From a virus, in IMG/VR virus record IMGVR_UViG_3300032246_001663, positions 1-45,132 of that record: DNA of 45,132 bases; one strand, 5' to 3'. Every line of letters begins with the position of its first letter. Positions within the stretch are counted from its first letter, which is position 1. Under the pieces are notes generated by a model. That model was not told the DNA's origin and made no database searches. It was given only the letters and a program-made list of their open reading frames with translations. The position numbers were made by a program, and so were the translations under genes. Positions 15,750-24,257 of the stretch are shown in pieces.

Positions 15750-16820
15750 TTACAGTGCGATATTCGACACTGTAAAGTAAATCGTTATGGCGGAAAAGCC
15801 TTTTTCTGGCTCGAATGTCAGCGCCAGCCCTTTGTAAATACCCGCTGCAACATCGGCCGGGTTCGACGCCTTGTAATCGGCAAACGATACCGCCGTTACT
15901 TTCGGCGCTCCGGCGATCAGGCCAAAAGATATGCCACGATTAACAGTCGCCTGTGCCACTTGTTGCAGTCGGTCGATGCCGTCCTGATCGTAGAATAGAG
16001 GGTTATCTGTGTCGGCGCTGCCGTTAATCACAGCGGCCGCAAGATCCCGTTCAATGTTGATCTGAGCCCAGTTTGTCGCGTACCAGAAACCGAGCCGGAG
16101 ACCGTCAGACGCTACACCATTTTCTAACAGCGTCACATCGCTTAAGCCAGCCTCCTTACCCGTATCAATCCAGTTGATACGCTGCGCAAACAGTGTACTT
16201 TTCTGCAATTTTGTCGGCTGAAACGGCGTAAAGCCCGGCATGTACGAATAGCGGATCGATGTCATTAACTCGGCCGGGCTCAGGTTGTACGAAGCGATCA
16301 GCGCCGCCAGTGCTGCTGCCGGGTGTTCTGTTGCCGGGCTGCCTGCAGGTTTCGCCATCGTCCAAACAGATTTAATGCCGACGAAAAACGACGCTGACGG
16401 CAGAGTGTTGATCGCAAAATAAAAGCGGTCATCGGCACCGTCGTAAGTCTGCGCGAGCGATTTTAAGCCCTCGTCAGTGGTCCACGCCGTCGGGCAGATG
16501 ATGGAATACGGAACCGGGCGAGTGCCGTTCTGCAAATATGTCGCCACGTTTGCGACTGTGCCGCCTGTGCCGATTTCCAGAATATACAGCGCCGGGGCTC
16601 CGGTAATTTTGAACCACGACTTTACCGCCGCGTCTAGTTCTGGCGTGAATGCCACAACAAGGCGATGCGTCAGATAATCCTCGTAGCTGTAAACCGGGTT
16701 CGCAGTACCCGAAGCAAAGCTAGTCGCACCAAGCGATACGGCGAGACTGACGCGCTGTGTTGAGTCCGGAAGCTGCGCGAGGGCGACATTCGGAACGATG
16801 GTTACAATATCGGTCGTCAT
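15750..16820 (-). CDS. Tail sheath-like protein, second copy (356 residues)
   Basis: A DUF3383-type sheath protein clearly homologous to the upstream 448-residue protein: both share RxNWIDTGKEAGLSDV-like text, GFWYATNWAQINIE versus NYWYAQDWGQLELD, PLFYDQDGIDRLQQV versus PLKYNQQGIDTLSGV, and NPADVAAGIYKG near the end. It is about 90 residues shorter, mostly lacking the N-terminal insert. Its ATG overlaps the stop of the first copy by 4 bp. It may build part of the sheath, form a terminal ring, or have become a specialised form. Two sheath paralogues are unusual for a 44-kb phage. Confidence 0.75.
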   Translation of the reverse strand: MTTDIVTIVPNVALAQLPDSTQRVSLAVSLGATSFASGTANPVYSYEDYLTHRLVVAFTPELDAAVKSWFKITGAPALYILEIGTGGTVANVATYLQNGTRPVPYSIICPTAWTTDEGLKSLAQTYDGADDRFYFAINTLPSASFFVGIKSVWTMAKPAGSPATEHPAAALAALIASYNLSPAELMTSIRYSYMPGFTPFQPTKLQKSTLFAQRINWIDTGKEAGLSDVTLLENGVASDGLRLGFWYATNWAQINIERDLAAAVINGSADTDNPLFYDQDGIDRLQQVAQATVNRGISFGLIAGAPKVTAVSFADYKASNPADVAAGIYKGLALTFEPEKGFSAITIYFTVSNIAL

Positions 16821-18163
16821 TGTGGGATGTCCGTAACGGTTAAATTAAAAATAAGCTGATCGAAGCCGCGCAGCGCCGCCACATCGGAACGAAAGCCCTT
16901 GTAAATGCCCGCAGCGACATCAGCCGGATTCGTCACTTTATACTTTTTGTAAGGAACCGCCGTGACCGAGTATTTGCCGTCAAACAGTTTGAAAGTTACG
17001 CCCGTATTGATCACGGAACGGATGACGCCCGACAGCGTATCGATACCCTGTTGATTATATTTCAGCGGGCTGATCCGATTGTTTGCGCCGCGAATAACCG
17101 CCTCGGCGATTTTCTGGTCAAGCTCTAACTGCCCCCAGTCCTGCGCGTACCAGTAGTTAAGCGTGAGATTGTCGGCAGTGACACCAGAACCCAGAATCGT
17201 ATTCGTTAAGCCGCCTTCCGCGCCGGAGTCGATCCAGTTTACCCGGTTGGCTTTTAACGTCGCCATCAATGCTGCTGACGGGTCGAGGCTTGTAACGCCG
17301 TATGCCGGGCTGTATGTGATCGGCGTCATTTTTTTGGCAGCGTTCGGCTGCGCGGTAACAATGCGCGCCGCATATGCAGCAATCGGCGACTGTGTGGCAA
17401 TCTGGCCGGGCGTATTCGCAGCCATCACGACAGACTTTTTACCGACCCACGCCGACACGTCCGCGCCCACATCCACGCCAAGATAAAAATATGTGTGAAA
17501 TTGCGGATAGGCATAGTTTGCTGCCAGCGCGACCGCCTCGGCCACGCCTCGCCATGTCGCCGGAATCAGATACACATATGCCGCGACTTTCGGATCAAGC
17601 AAATATGTCGCAAGCGCCGTAATCTGGTTTTGTGGCGTATTAACACCAAGCTCCAGAACGTAGCAGGACGGAACTGCAGGCGTTTTAAAATACGTCGTCG
17701 CCCATGCCAGCAACTCGTCAGCGTTGCCACCGTTAAACAATGCTTGTCCGGCCACGGTCGGATTTTCCGAGATAACATCGTTAGGGATAACACCCGCTGG
17801 GGAAAAATACGTGTTTCCGCCGCCCGTACTGATTACCGGAACCGGGCCGACATTCCATCCGGACGGAGAGAATCCCGACAACGTCACATTAACCGGACCA
17901 TTGCCATACTTTGACGGAACCAGTGACGGCAGCACACCGAGCGAATGCGTCGGGCGGTCCTGAGTAATCAGCGTGTTATTCGTAACCGGGACGATATCGC
18001 CGAACACCAGTAACGGGGTTAAATCCGTCACGTCGGTAATTTCGCGCACAGTCCCGGCACTAAGATTAGTGCCGCCTGCAGAAACCAGAATAAGGGTTTG
18101 CTGTAGGTTGTTCGGCGTGGCGGATCGTTCGACCCGCGTATTTACTTGGACAATGTCAGTCAT
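16817..18163 (-). CDS. Tail sheath-like protein, first copy (448 residues)
   Basis: A DUF3383-type sheath protein, the longer of a tandem pair. Conserved text with the next gene lies in the C-terminal half (ANRVNWIDSGAEGGLTNT, LNYWYAQDWGQLELDQK, TNPADVAAGIYKGFRSD). The N-terminal part includes an extra segment with GGGNTYFSPAGVIPNDVISE that may form a surface domain. The C-terminal conserved domain is the part that interlocks in contractile sheaths. Upstream lies a small surface-type protein, downstream the shorter copy. Confidence 0.75.
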   Translation of the reverse strand: MTDIVQVNTRVERSATPNNLQQTLILVSAGGTNLSAGTVREITDVTDLTPLLVFGDIVPVTNNTLITQDRPTHSLGVLPSLVPSKYGNGPVNVTLSGFSPSGWNVGPVPVISTGGGNTYFSPAGVIPNDVISENPTVAGQALFNGGNADELLAWATTYFKTPAVPSCYVLELGVNTPQNQITALATYLLDPKVAAYVYLIPATWRGVAEAVALAANYAYPQFHTYFYLGVDVGADVSAWVGKKSVVMAANTPGQIATQSPIAAYAARIVTAQPNAAKKMTPITYSPAYGVTSLDPSAALMATLKANRVNWIDSGAEGGLTNTILGSGVTADNLTLNYWYAQDWGQLELDQKIAEAVIRGANNRISPLKYNQQGIDTLSGVIRSVINTGVTFKLFDGKYSVTAVPYKKYKVTNPADVAAGIYKGFRSDVAALRGFDQLIFNLTVTDIPQ

Positions 18164-18181
18164 GATCCGCCCGCAATTTTA

Positions 18182-18541
18182 TTAAGAATATAGCGCCGTG
18201 ACAGTGACACCGGCACTTGCCACGATCACTAAGCCTTTTGTAAAAGGGGCACCTCCGGCAAGTGGCTGCCATTGAAGAGAGTTAGCCGCAAGCGGAAACG
18301 TACCGTACAATTTATTTGCAGTAACCAACGAGCCCGGCGACGTGTCAGCTGCGTCGTAAATGTCAATTGTTCCGTTTGCTACCGTTACCGGGATACCGAC
18401 ACCATACACCACGCCCGGACCAGTTTTAACCAAAGTCGCCCCGGTCATGTTCAACATTGTTTTTTGCGCGCCCTGTATCGCTACTGAGCCAGTCGAACCG
18501 ACAGACATTGCGGCGATTTTATTTACAGCAGATTGTGTCAT
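18182..18541 (-). CDS. Small virion surface/decoration-type protein
   Basis: A 119-residue protein with a beta pattern typical of small phage decoration or fibre-head proteins: GTIDIYDAADTSPGSLVTAN, then a PFTKGLVIVASAGVTVTALY ending. The 'G.....KGLVI..SAGV..TALY' ending recurs in many phage structural proteins of unknown role. It stands between the connector genes and the first sheath gene. Function by analogy only. Confidence 0.5.
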   Translation of the reverse strand: MTQSAVNKIAAMSVGSTGSVAIQGAQKTMLNMTGATLVKTGPGVVYGVGIPVTVANGTIDIYDAADTSPGSLVTANKLYGTFPLAANSLQWQPLAGGAPFTKGLVIVASAGVTVTALYS

Positions 18542-18542
18542 T

Positions 18543-19451
18543 TTATACTCCCGAAGTGATTGAAATAAACGCCGACGTAATCAAGCCGCGCGCGACATTT
18601 ACGACAGATTTCTGATGATAATTCGCGCTTAGTATAACCCTTTTCCGCTTGGCTAAAACAGAAAAAGCGGTCTGTGTCTCGTGGTCATCGTGGATCGTAA
18701 ACGGCGCGGCCAGCCCGACCCCGTCAATATTACCGCGCAGATAGTTTTCGATTGTTCGCACATACTGAAACGCCTGCGCATTCGACAGCCCGACCAGATT
18801 TAAAACAATCTCGTCGCGGGCAAGTATGTCCGGGTTATCCAGCGCACTACGGCGCAAATTCAGCGCGAGCGTTTCCGTTTTCTCAGGCGGAATAAATACC
18901 GACACATACGGGGGAGGCTGATCTTTTGGCACAAGATACGCCGGAAAGATCGGAACGCCTGCGAGCGGGTGCGCCAGCCACACCGGGAGTGAGTTTGTCA
19001 CTGTCAGCGTTATATCGTCCGGGCTGTTTATAAATTGCGTTTCCATTGTCGGATACAAAATGTCGCCCGCGTAATGAAACACGTTCGCCTGTCGATAGTA
19101 TTTGCCCTGACTGTTGAAAGCGTATCGGCGACCATCAACAACGCCGCAGTAAAGCGAATCCCCGCCCACATCCCGGAATTGTGGAATCTCGGTCTGAGTT
19201 GATAGCCACACCTGTGAGAATGTTTTTGAATCGGCAATATTCTGTTGCTGATCTGCGGTGATGTGAAACGATCCGGCCACAGTGACGGGCTCGGAGTTTG
19301 GTGCAGGTATCCAATAAACAAGACCGTCGATTGGTGATACAAATTTAATAAATAAATTAAACGTGTATTGTGTCGCACCGCTAAGGTATTCGATACCCTG
19401 CGCAATGACTGACGCCAATTCCGGCGGCGCGTTACTTTCTATAATACCCAT
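18543..19451 (-). CDS. Neck/tail structural protein of unknown function
   Basis: A 302-residue protein. The N-terminal half carries LFIKFVSPIDGLVYWIPA and VAGSFHITADQQQNIADSKT; the C-terminal half has PAYLVPKDQPPPYVSVFIPP and TIENYLRGNIDGVGLAAP. The mix of beta segments without membrane helices and its location between connector and sheath genes suggest a neck or tail-terminator component. It overlaps the 19432 gene by 20 bp. I do not recognise the family. Confidence 0.5.
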   Translation of the reverse strand: MGIIESNAPPELASVIAQGIEYLSGATQYTFNLFIKFVSPIDGLVYWIPAPNSEPVTVAGSFHITADQQQNIADSKTFSQVWLSTQTEIPQFRDVGGDSLYCGVVDGRRYAFNSQGKYYRQANVFHYAGDILYPTMETQFINSPDDITLTVTNSLPVWLAHPLAGVPIFPAYLVPKDQPPPYVSVFIPPEKTETLALNLRRSALDNPDILARDEIVLNLVGLSNAQAFQYVRTIENYLRGNIDGVGLAAPFTIHDDHETQTAFSVLAKRKRVILSANYHQKSVVNVARGLITSAFISITSGV

Positions 19452-19911
19452 TATTTACCCACGCTTTAAAAGTGGCCTGATACAGCCCGGAATCGATAAA
19501 CGACGGGCGCGGAATGCCCGGCGCGTTTTTCTTTTTGCCTTGTATAAAGCCCGCAGCAGCCGGAGAGAATCGCTTATAGCGCGACGATTTGCCTGTCAGT
19601 GCCGCGCGCGTTGGTACGCCTTTCTGCCCGTCCATACCGTGAGAGTCGAGAAAGTCGCGAAAGTCTGACTGTATGTTTTCCATTGCGGCCGCGAACGGGT
19701 CGAGCGATAGCGGCGCGCCTTGCATGATATCAACAAGGGCATTTTTTAACGACCGCGTAACGTGGGCGCTGATCTTGTCTTTGTTCTGTTTGACAAAAAA
19801 GCGCATGATGCCGTAACGCTTTTCTAAGATCTGCGCGACTTCAAATGTGGTTATGCCGCCGTTTGTGTACGGAATGTCGATAACGCCCAGATGTATGATG
19901 ACGGCGGCCAT
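19432..19911 (-). CDS. Head-tail joining / tail completion protein
   Basis: A 159-residue protein with a basic, helical N-terminal half (AQILEKRYGIMRFFVKQNKDK) and a C-terminal SFIDSGLYQATFKAWVNN. The 'FIDTGLY..SFKAWV' ending recurs in myovirus neck proteins that lie between connector and sheath genes. It follows the adaptor-like gene directly. Assigned by position and this ending. Confidence 0.5.
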   Translation of the reverse strand: MAAVIIHLGVIDIPYTNGGITTFEVAQILEKRYGIMRFFVKQNKDKISAHVTRSLKNALVDIMQGAPLSLDPFAAAMENIQSDFRDFLDSHGMDGQKGVPTRAALTGKSSRYKRFSPAAAGFIQGKKKNAPGIPRPSFIDSGLYQATFKAWVNNGYYRK

Positions 19912-20355
19912 TCACGTAATGCCCCAAACATGCGCGAACGGTTGAGCGATGGTGAGATATGCGCGACCGAACGGGGTTTTTAATTGCGTCAATTCGCCCA
20001 CATTCAGCCCGCGCAGCGCGTCTGATATCTGGATGTTGCCGGATGTCCCCTGATCGCTTCCGCCCGTCGTGAGCCCGCCCGTAAAGTAATTAAGCCCGTA
20101 ATTTTTGCGCAGACGAGAAAAGAACTCTGACGGCGGCGTATCAATCGCCCAGTTAATCAGATAGTCGGTCGCGTAGTTATAAACAGCATTCCGGTACGAC
20201 ACCGGGCCGAGGGCGACTATCCCCTGATATACATTTTCCAATGCGACTTGATAACTCTCTGAAATGATCGGGGAGTTATCAGGTAGCACGTCCGCGCCAA
20301 TTCCCGCGACACCGCGTAAGAATGCTAAATATCCGTCGAGAGTTGGCGCGCTCAT
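19912..20355 (-). CDS. Head-tail adaptor-like protein
   Basis: A 147-residue protein in the slot of head-completion/adaptor proteins (after capsid genes, before neck genes). It has an all-helical N-terminal half (LDGYLAFLRGVAGIGADVL, then YQVALENVYQGIVALG and YNYATDYLINWAI), as in gp6/gp15-type connectors, and a Gly-rich loop (GGLTTGGSDQGTSGN). Starts one base after the upstream gene. Moderately supported. Confidence 0.5.
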   Translation of the reverse strand: MSAPTLDGYLAFLRGVAGIGADVLPDNSPIISESYQVALENVYQGIVALGPVSYRNAVYNYATDYLINWAIDTPPSEFFSRLRKNYGLNYFTGGLTTGGSDQGTSGNIQISDALRGLNVGELTQLKTPFGRAYLTIAQPFAHVWGIT

Positions 20356-20356
20356 A

Positions 20357-20830
20357 TTATTTACGTTTGCGGTCGATTTTTACAGATTGCTCGATTGGCT
20401 CGCCGCTGTCGTCTGGTGCAGCATCAGAAGCGATTTCCTGCGCACCCATTTCGATGCTTTGCGGCACTGGCAGACCTGCAGCCTGCATTTCCTGCGCGGC
20501 CGTGGTTTCGGTGATCTGTGCGACCGCCGCAGCCGCCTGCTGCACATCGTCCAGTTTCGCGCCCAGTTGCGCTTCCTGCGCGTCTTTCAGGTGTTCAATC
20601 TGCATGACGCCGTTATCACGATACCACAGGCCAGAATACGCCGAAGGGTCGCGCAGATCGTCAAATTTGCGCATACCGAATACAGACATTTGACGGACAA
20701 ACGCATCCATATCCTGAATATCGATTACAGACTGAGCGCCGCCCGCGATGGTTTCCACAATCAAGCGGTTCGCGTCACGGAACTGCAGCATAAACGTTCC
20801 GGCGTTTGTGTTTGCAATAGTGATTTTCAT
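20357..20830 (-). CDS. Hypothetical head protein downstream of capsid
   Basis: A 157-residue protein with a compact N-terminal part (MKITIANTNAGTFMLQFRDA, FVRQMSVFGMRKFDDLRDPS) and a Gln/Ala-rich helical C-terminal half. It is the first gene after the major capsid protein and its terminator-like hairpin. Position suggests a minor capsid or head-completion protein. No motif recognised. Confidence 0.5.
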   Translation of the reverse strand: MKITIANTNAGTFMLQFRDANRLIVETIAGGAQSVIDIQDMDAFVRQMSVFGMRKFDDLRDPSAYSGLWYRDNGVMQIEHLKDAQEAQLGAKLDDVQQAAAAVAQITETTAAQEMQAAGLPVPQSIEMGAQEIASDAAPDDSGEPIEQSVKIDRKRK

Positions 20831-20849
20831 AATGTTTTTCCTCGCGTGG

Positions 20850-20875
20850 AAAAGTGGGGCGACCGAAGCCGCCCC
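20850..20875 (-). terminator. UUCG-tetraloop hairpin after the major capsid gene
   Basis: On the minus strand GGGGCGGC-TTCG-GTCGCCCC forms an 8-bp stem (one G-U pair) with a UUCG tetraloop, followed by ACTTTTCC. It lies in the 52-bp gap just after the major capsid stop. The T-run is short, so partial termination or protection of the capsid mRNA end is likelier than a full stop, because essential late genes lie downstream. Confidence 0.6.
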
Positions 20876-20882
20876 GGTTTGA

Positions 20883-21908
20883 TTATTGGTAAGGAATTGA
20901 CGCCACGGTCACGGCTTCTGGACGCGGAGCCCAGCCACACGAAGCGCGCAATTCGCTGACGATGTCAATTGCGCCGCCCGGCATTGGCGTAGGGATTTCG
21001 CGCGGTGCTGCCATATCGCACAGCATCAGCGTGGTCGCCGTCATGTTCGGCACGATGTCGGAAAACGCGCTTGTGTTCATACCGCCGCCCTCCGGAATTT
21101 TGATTTCCGGAATTGTCAGAACCAGCGCGTCAGTGCCGCCAGCGCCTTTACCCTGCAGGCTGTCGTCATAAACCCAGTCGATCCAGTCACCGTTACCGTT
21201 TGCGACACTGTCGGTCAGACCTGCTGCCGACATAGTACCGCCACCCGCCGCTTGGAACTGAGCGAGACTTACGATGTCCTGCCATTCCAGCGGACCGAGA
21301 ATGCGCTGCGGTGCGCAGATTGCAATGCGACCCGGCATGCCCAATTGAAACATGCGTGATTTTGCGGCGGAAATCAGCGACAGCAGCCAGAATGCAAACT
21401 CGCCATTGTCGTAACGCTGGAAAGTTGTATTGCCCGCGCTGTCTGGCGGCAGGTTGGTCAGCGTAATGCCGGGTTGATTCAGCAAACCTTCGCCTTTTGT
21501 CGGGTTCAGGCCAATCAGCAGCATGTTACGCAATTGCAGCGTAATACCCTGACGCATGCCCAGACGCGCTGCCTGATCCAACGAATAACCGTCACGGCCA
21601 GCCGCTGCGGTGTCGTGATGATCAAACTCAAAACGGCTGCGACATAAATATGTCGGTGTACCGATAATGCCGGAGTTCATTGCCAGCGATGGCAGCATGT
21701 TTGCAGCAGCCTGCGCAGCAGTAGCGCGAGTGCGGATATCCAAAGTGCGAATATACGCATACAGATCGCCTTCGCCGAGCAATTGTACCGGGGCGGAATC
21801 TGCCAGCAACGACCACGCGCCGGACTTTTGCGCCATTGTAACGATCAATTCCGGCAGAACCCGCGACGGATTGATCATCGCATAGCTTGGAGAGATATTA
21901 CCAGCCAT
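20883..21908 (-). CDS. Major capsid protein (DUF2184 type)
   Basis: A 341-residue protein resembling the DUF2184 capsid family. Visible family-like text includes SRFEFDHHDTAAAGRDG, LDQAARLGMRQGITLQLRNM (the long spine helix), LLIGLNPTKGEGLLNQPG and RIAICAPQRIL. These proteins adopt the HK97 fold and build the head. It is preceded by the cement-type protein and by the protease/scaffold gene, as in many phages, and is followed by a stable hairpin. Ribosome-binding site AAGGAG lies upstream of ATG 21908. Confidence 0.85.
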   Translation of the reverse strand: MAGNISPSYAMINPSRVLPELIVTMAQKSGAWSLLADSAPVQLLGEGDLYAYIRTLDIRTRATAAQAAANMLPSLAMNSGIIGTPTYLCRSRFEFDHHDTAAAGRDGYSLDQAARLGMRQGITLQLRNMLLIGLNPTKGEGLLNQPGITLTNLPPDSAGNTTFQRYDNGEFAFWLLSLISAAKSRMFQLGMPGRIAICAPQRILGPLEWQDIVSLAQFQAAGGGTMSAAGLTDSVANGNGDWIDWVYDDSLQGKGAGGTDALVLTIPEIKIPEGGGMNTSAFSDIVPNMTATTLMLCDMAAPREIPTPMPGGAIDIVSELRASCGWAPRPEAVTVASIPYQ

Positions 21909-21918
21909 GTTTTACTCC

Positions 21919-22533
21919 TTAAATTTGGATCAGTGCAACCGCGTTGCCGCTGGTCACAAAATTGGTCGGATTGCCCGCTACGTCCTGACCGACCGTTTTA
22001 ACTTTGGCGTTACGGGCGGTAATGACTTTGACAGGGATTGCGTTGCTGCCGTCGTACGGAATAAGCTGGTTATTCGTGTAGTCCCAGCTGTACTGTGCAT
22101 TGATCGGAGCGCCAGCAATAACTGCATTCACGACGGCCGCCGAGCATTTAACCGGAATGCGCGCACCGGAGCCGAGGCGGTAAAAATTCAGGTTCATGCC
22201 GGGCAGATATGCCGGAACGTTCGCGCTTGGCGTGATAATGCCGTTATTGCTCTGATCGAACACTGTAAAGCCTGTCAGTGTTGCCACGCTGACCGCGCGT
22301 TTGATTATGGAACCGACGCCAGCGGAATCTTGAGCCTGTGTGCGGGCAAATTCCTGAATCGCGATACCGCCGAACATATTTACGGTTTCGGCGTTATCCA
22401 CAACACCAGCGCACAGAGCATTGCGAACGGACGGATCAGCCATCGCGACGCCCTGTACATAACCGTCAGTATCGGTCGTAAACAAACCCGCTGCGGTCGT
22501 GGTTTGTGAAGGGTCAAAATTAATAGAAGGCAT
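21919..22533 (-). CDS. Capsid cement / stabilisation protein
   Basis: A 204-residue protein between the protease/scaffold fusion and the major capsid gene, the usual position of head-stabilising (cement) proteins such as gp24-like. It begins MPSINFDPSQTTTAAGLFTT, includes ALCAGVVDNAETVNMFGGIA and a GSGARIPVKCSAAVVNAVIA stretch, with beta-rich content. Its stop is 10 bp before the capsid start, and its ATG overlaps the upstream stop by one base. Confidence 0.65.
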   Translation of the reverse strand: MPSINFDPSQTTTAAGLFTTDTDGYVQGVAMADPSVRNALCAGVVDNAETVNMFGGIAIQEFARTQAQDSAGVGSIIKRAVSVATLTGFTVFDQSNNGIITPSANVPAYLPGMNLNFYRLGSGARIPVKCSAAVVNAVIAGAPINAQYSWDYTNNQLIPYDGSNAIPVKVITARNAKVKTVGQDVAGNPTNFVTSGNAVALIQI

Positions 22534-24257
22534 TATTTGGCTCCCGGTTTGTTAATACGCATCACGCGCTGCGCAGGCAGAACGAAGGGCGCGAGAAATG
22601 CTTTTGTTGAGCCGACAAACTCGCGAATTTCGCGGCCGCCGACGCGCTTAACCACTTCGACAAGGTTATTAGCGGTTCGGGCAGTTTTGGTCGCATTGGC
22701 GCGAACAGATTGCAAAATGTTGCTTTCCGCCATTGCCAACATTGCGCTGTCGTGGCGGATATTCTGCAGATCCAGCGATTGCAATTCCGCGCTCGCGAAT
22801 TTCTGCGCAGTCATCAGCGCGCGCAAACGGTAATCTGCTGCGCGCTCGCCCGGCAGTGGTTGGCTTGCACGTTTGCCAACAGCACTTAAAACGGAATCCA
22901 TTTTTGCGCAGTAGTCCGCTTTCATGTTCATTTCTTCCGCGCTGTCGGCCGCCAGACGCGCCGCCGCTTCCTCCGCGTCTTTCTTGGCTTTCGCTTCGGC
23001 TTCCTCCGCGTCCTGCTTGGCTTTCGCTTCGGCTTCCTCCGCGTCCTGCTTGGCTTTCGCTTCGGCTTCGGAATCGCTACGGGCTTTTTCTTCCGCGCTA
23101 TCCAGACGCGCTTTAATTTGCGCGTTATCTTCCGCAATCTTATTGATTGCGGTCAGCAGTGCTGACAGATCTGCGGTCGGGGCATTTACTCCCGGCGCAC
23201 TGTCTTTCTTTACTTCGTCGCTCATTTCATTAACTCCTGTTTGTGAGAGTGTGACCCCGGCCGGATCGCCCCCTTTATCCCATACACCCTGCTCACACAC
23301 GGCGAGATGGTCAATCAGGCGCGGATTGCCTTCGATATACAATTGGCCGCTCTCATTATCGCCCTGTTTTAAAATCGGTGCAACAAGTACGCCGGGCGAG
23401 GTTGACATTTGCTTTTTAAGCATAATCTCGGCTTTTTCGTCATCGTAAATTTTAGCCACGCCCCAGACTTCCTGCTCGTCATGTTTCAGATACGGCAAAA
23501 ATACGCTGCCGATGTTTTGCGCGGCATACTCTTCCGGTTTAATCAGCGCCAGATTGTCGCCCTCCGGATGTTGCCACACCACAGGCAGCCCGTTACAGCG
23601 TTGTAAAAATTCCTCGTTCATATAGAACTCTGGCGGGCGATACGCAAGCTCATTGTCAGCCACGCGCCACGCCGTACCCGTCCCGGTGATCCGCATATCG
23701 AACAGATACACATTAAGGAACTTGAAACCTGATGGCAGAACACCGCGCATAACCAGCCGCGCCGCGTCTAACTCAGTACGCATTGTGGCGATGTCGAGTG
23801 CATCACGAATACCCGGATGCAGCGGGTACGGCAGATCGTCAAGATATGACCACATCGCGCCGGATGATTCGTCGCACATTTTCACCGGGAACGGTTCAGC
23901 AATTTTGGCGACATACGTAACAAAACCGCCCGCGCTCATTGCTTCCGACAATTCCCCGGTGTAGTCGAGCCCGGTTTCCTCCAGCGTTTCGCGGCGCGCT
24001 GCCTGCTCCGGGGTTTCGTCGGGTTCGATGTGACCAGCCGGGAGCCCCCAGAATCCGGGATAGTCGCCACCTTCGCCACGTTTCAGCAGCAGAGTTTTTC
24101 CGTCATCGGTCAGAAATAAAATTCCGGCGGCAATCGGCGATTCGGCGCTGTCGGCTTTTACAAATTCTTCGCCGACTGATTGCGGAATGCCTAGCGTACT
24201 GTGACCATGCGCTGCCGCTTCCATCGCACGATGCTGTTTTTCACTTGTTGTCGGCAT
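22533..24257 (-). CDS. NUDIX hydrolase + DUF2213-like prohead protease + coiled-coil scaffold fusion
   Basis: A 574-residue multidomain head protein. Residues 1-37 hold a phage-head motif (KQHRAMEAAAHGHSTLGIPQ). Residues 40-160 form a NUDIX domain with a complete box from G75 to L97 (GHIEPDE, then RETLEETGL). Residues about 165-345 match DUF2213-type capsid proteases (LPVVWQHPEG, MSTSPGVLVAP, RLIDHLAVCE). Next comes an acidic coiled coil with an exact 11-residue repeat (AEEAEAKAKQD), a hendecad typical of straight scaffold rods, and a basic C-terminal capsid-contact region. The protease would process the scaffold. The NUDIX part, with all metal ligands, may act on nucleotides or be structural. 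The fusion is what is odd here. Confidence 0.8.
   Translation of the reverse strand: MPTTSEKQHRAMEAAAHGHSTLGIPQSVGEEFVKADSAESPIAAGILFLTDDGKTLLLKRGEGGDYPGFWGLPAGHIEPDETPEQAARRETLEETGLDYTGELSEAMSAGGFVTYVAKIAEPFPVKMCDESSGAMWSYLDDLPYPLHPGIRDALDIATMRTELDAARLVMRGVLPSGFKFLNVYLFDMRITGTGTAWRVADNELAYRPPEFYMNEEFLQRCNGLPVVWQHPEGDNLALIKPEEYAAQNIGSVFLPYLKHDEQEVWGVAKIYDDEKAEIMLKKQMSTSPGVLVAPILKQGDNESGQLYIEGNPRLIDHLAVCEQGVWDKGGDPAGVTLSQTGVNEMSDEVKKDSAPGVNAPTADLSALLTAINKIAEDNAQIKARLDSAEEKARSDSEAEAKAKQDAEEAEAKAKQDAEEAEAKAKKDAEEAAARLAADSAEEMNMKADYCAKMDSVLSAVGKRASQPLPGERAADYRLRALMTAQKFASAELQSLDLQNIRHDSAMLAMAESNILQSVRANATKTARTANNLVEVVKRVGGREIREFVGSTKAFLAPFVLPAQRVMRINKPGAK
22975..23073 (-). repeat. 33-bp direct repeat, three copies, in scaffold coiled coil
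   Basis: Three units at 22975-23007, 23008-23040 and 23041-23073 differ by only a few bases and encode the 11-residue AEEAEAKAKQD/K unit. Near identity at the DNA level indicates recent expansion, so copy number may differ between relatives. Confidence 0.85.
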
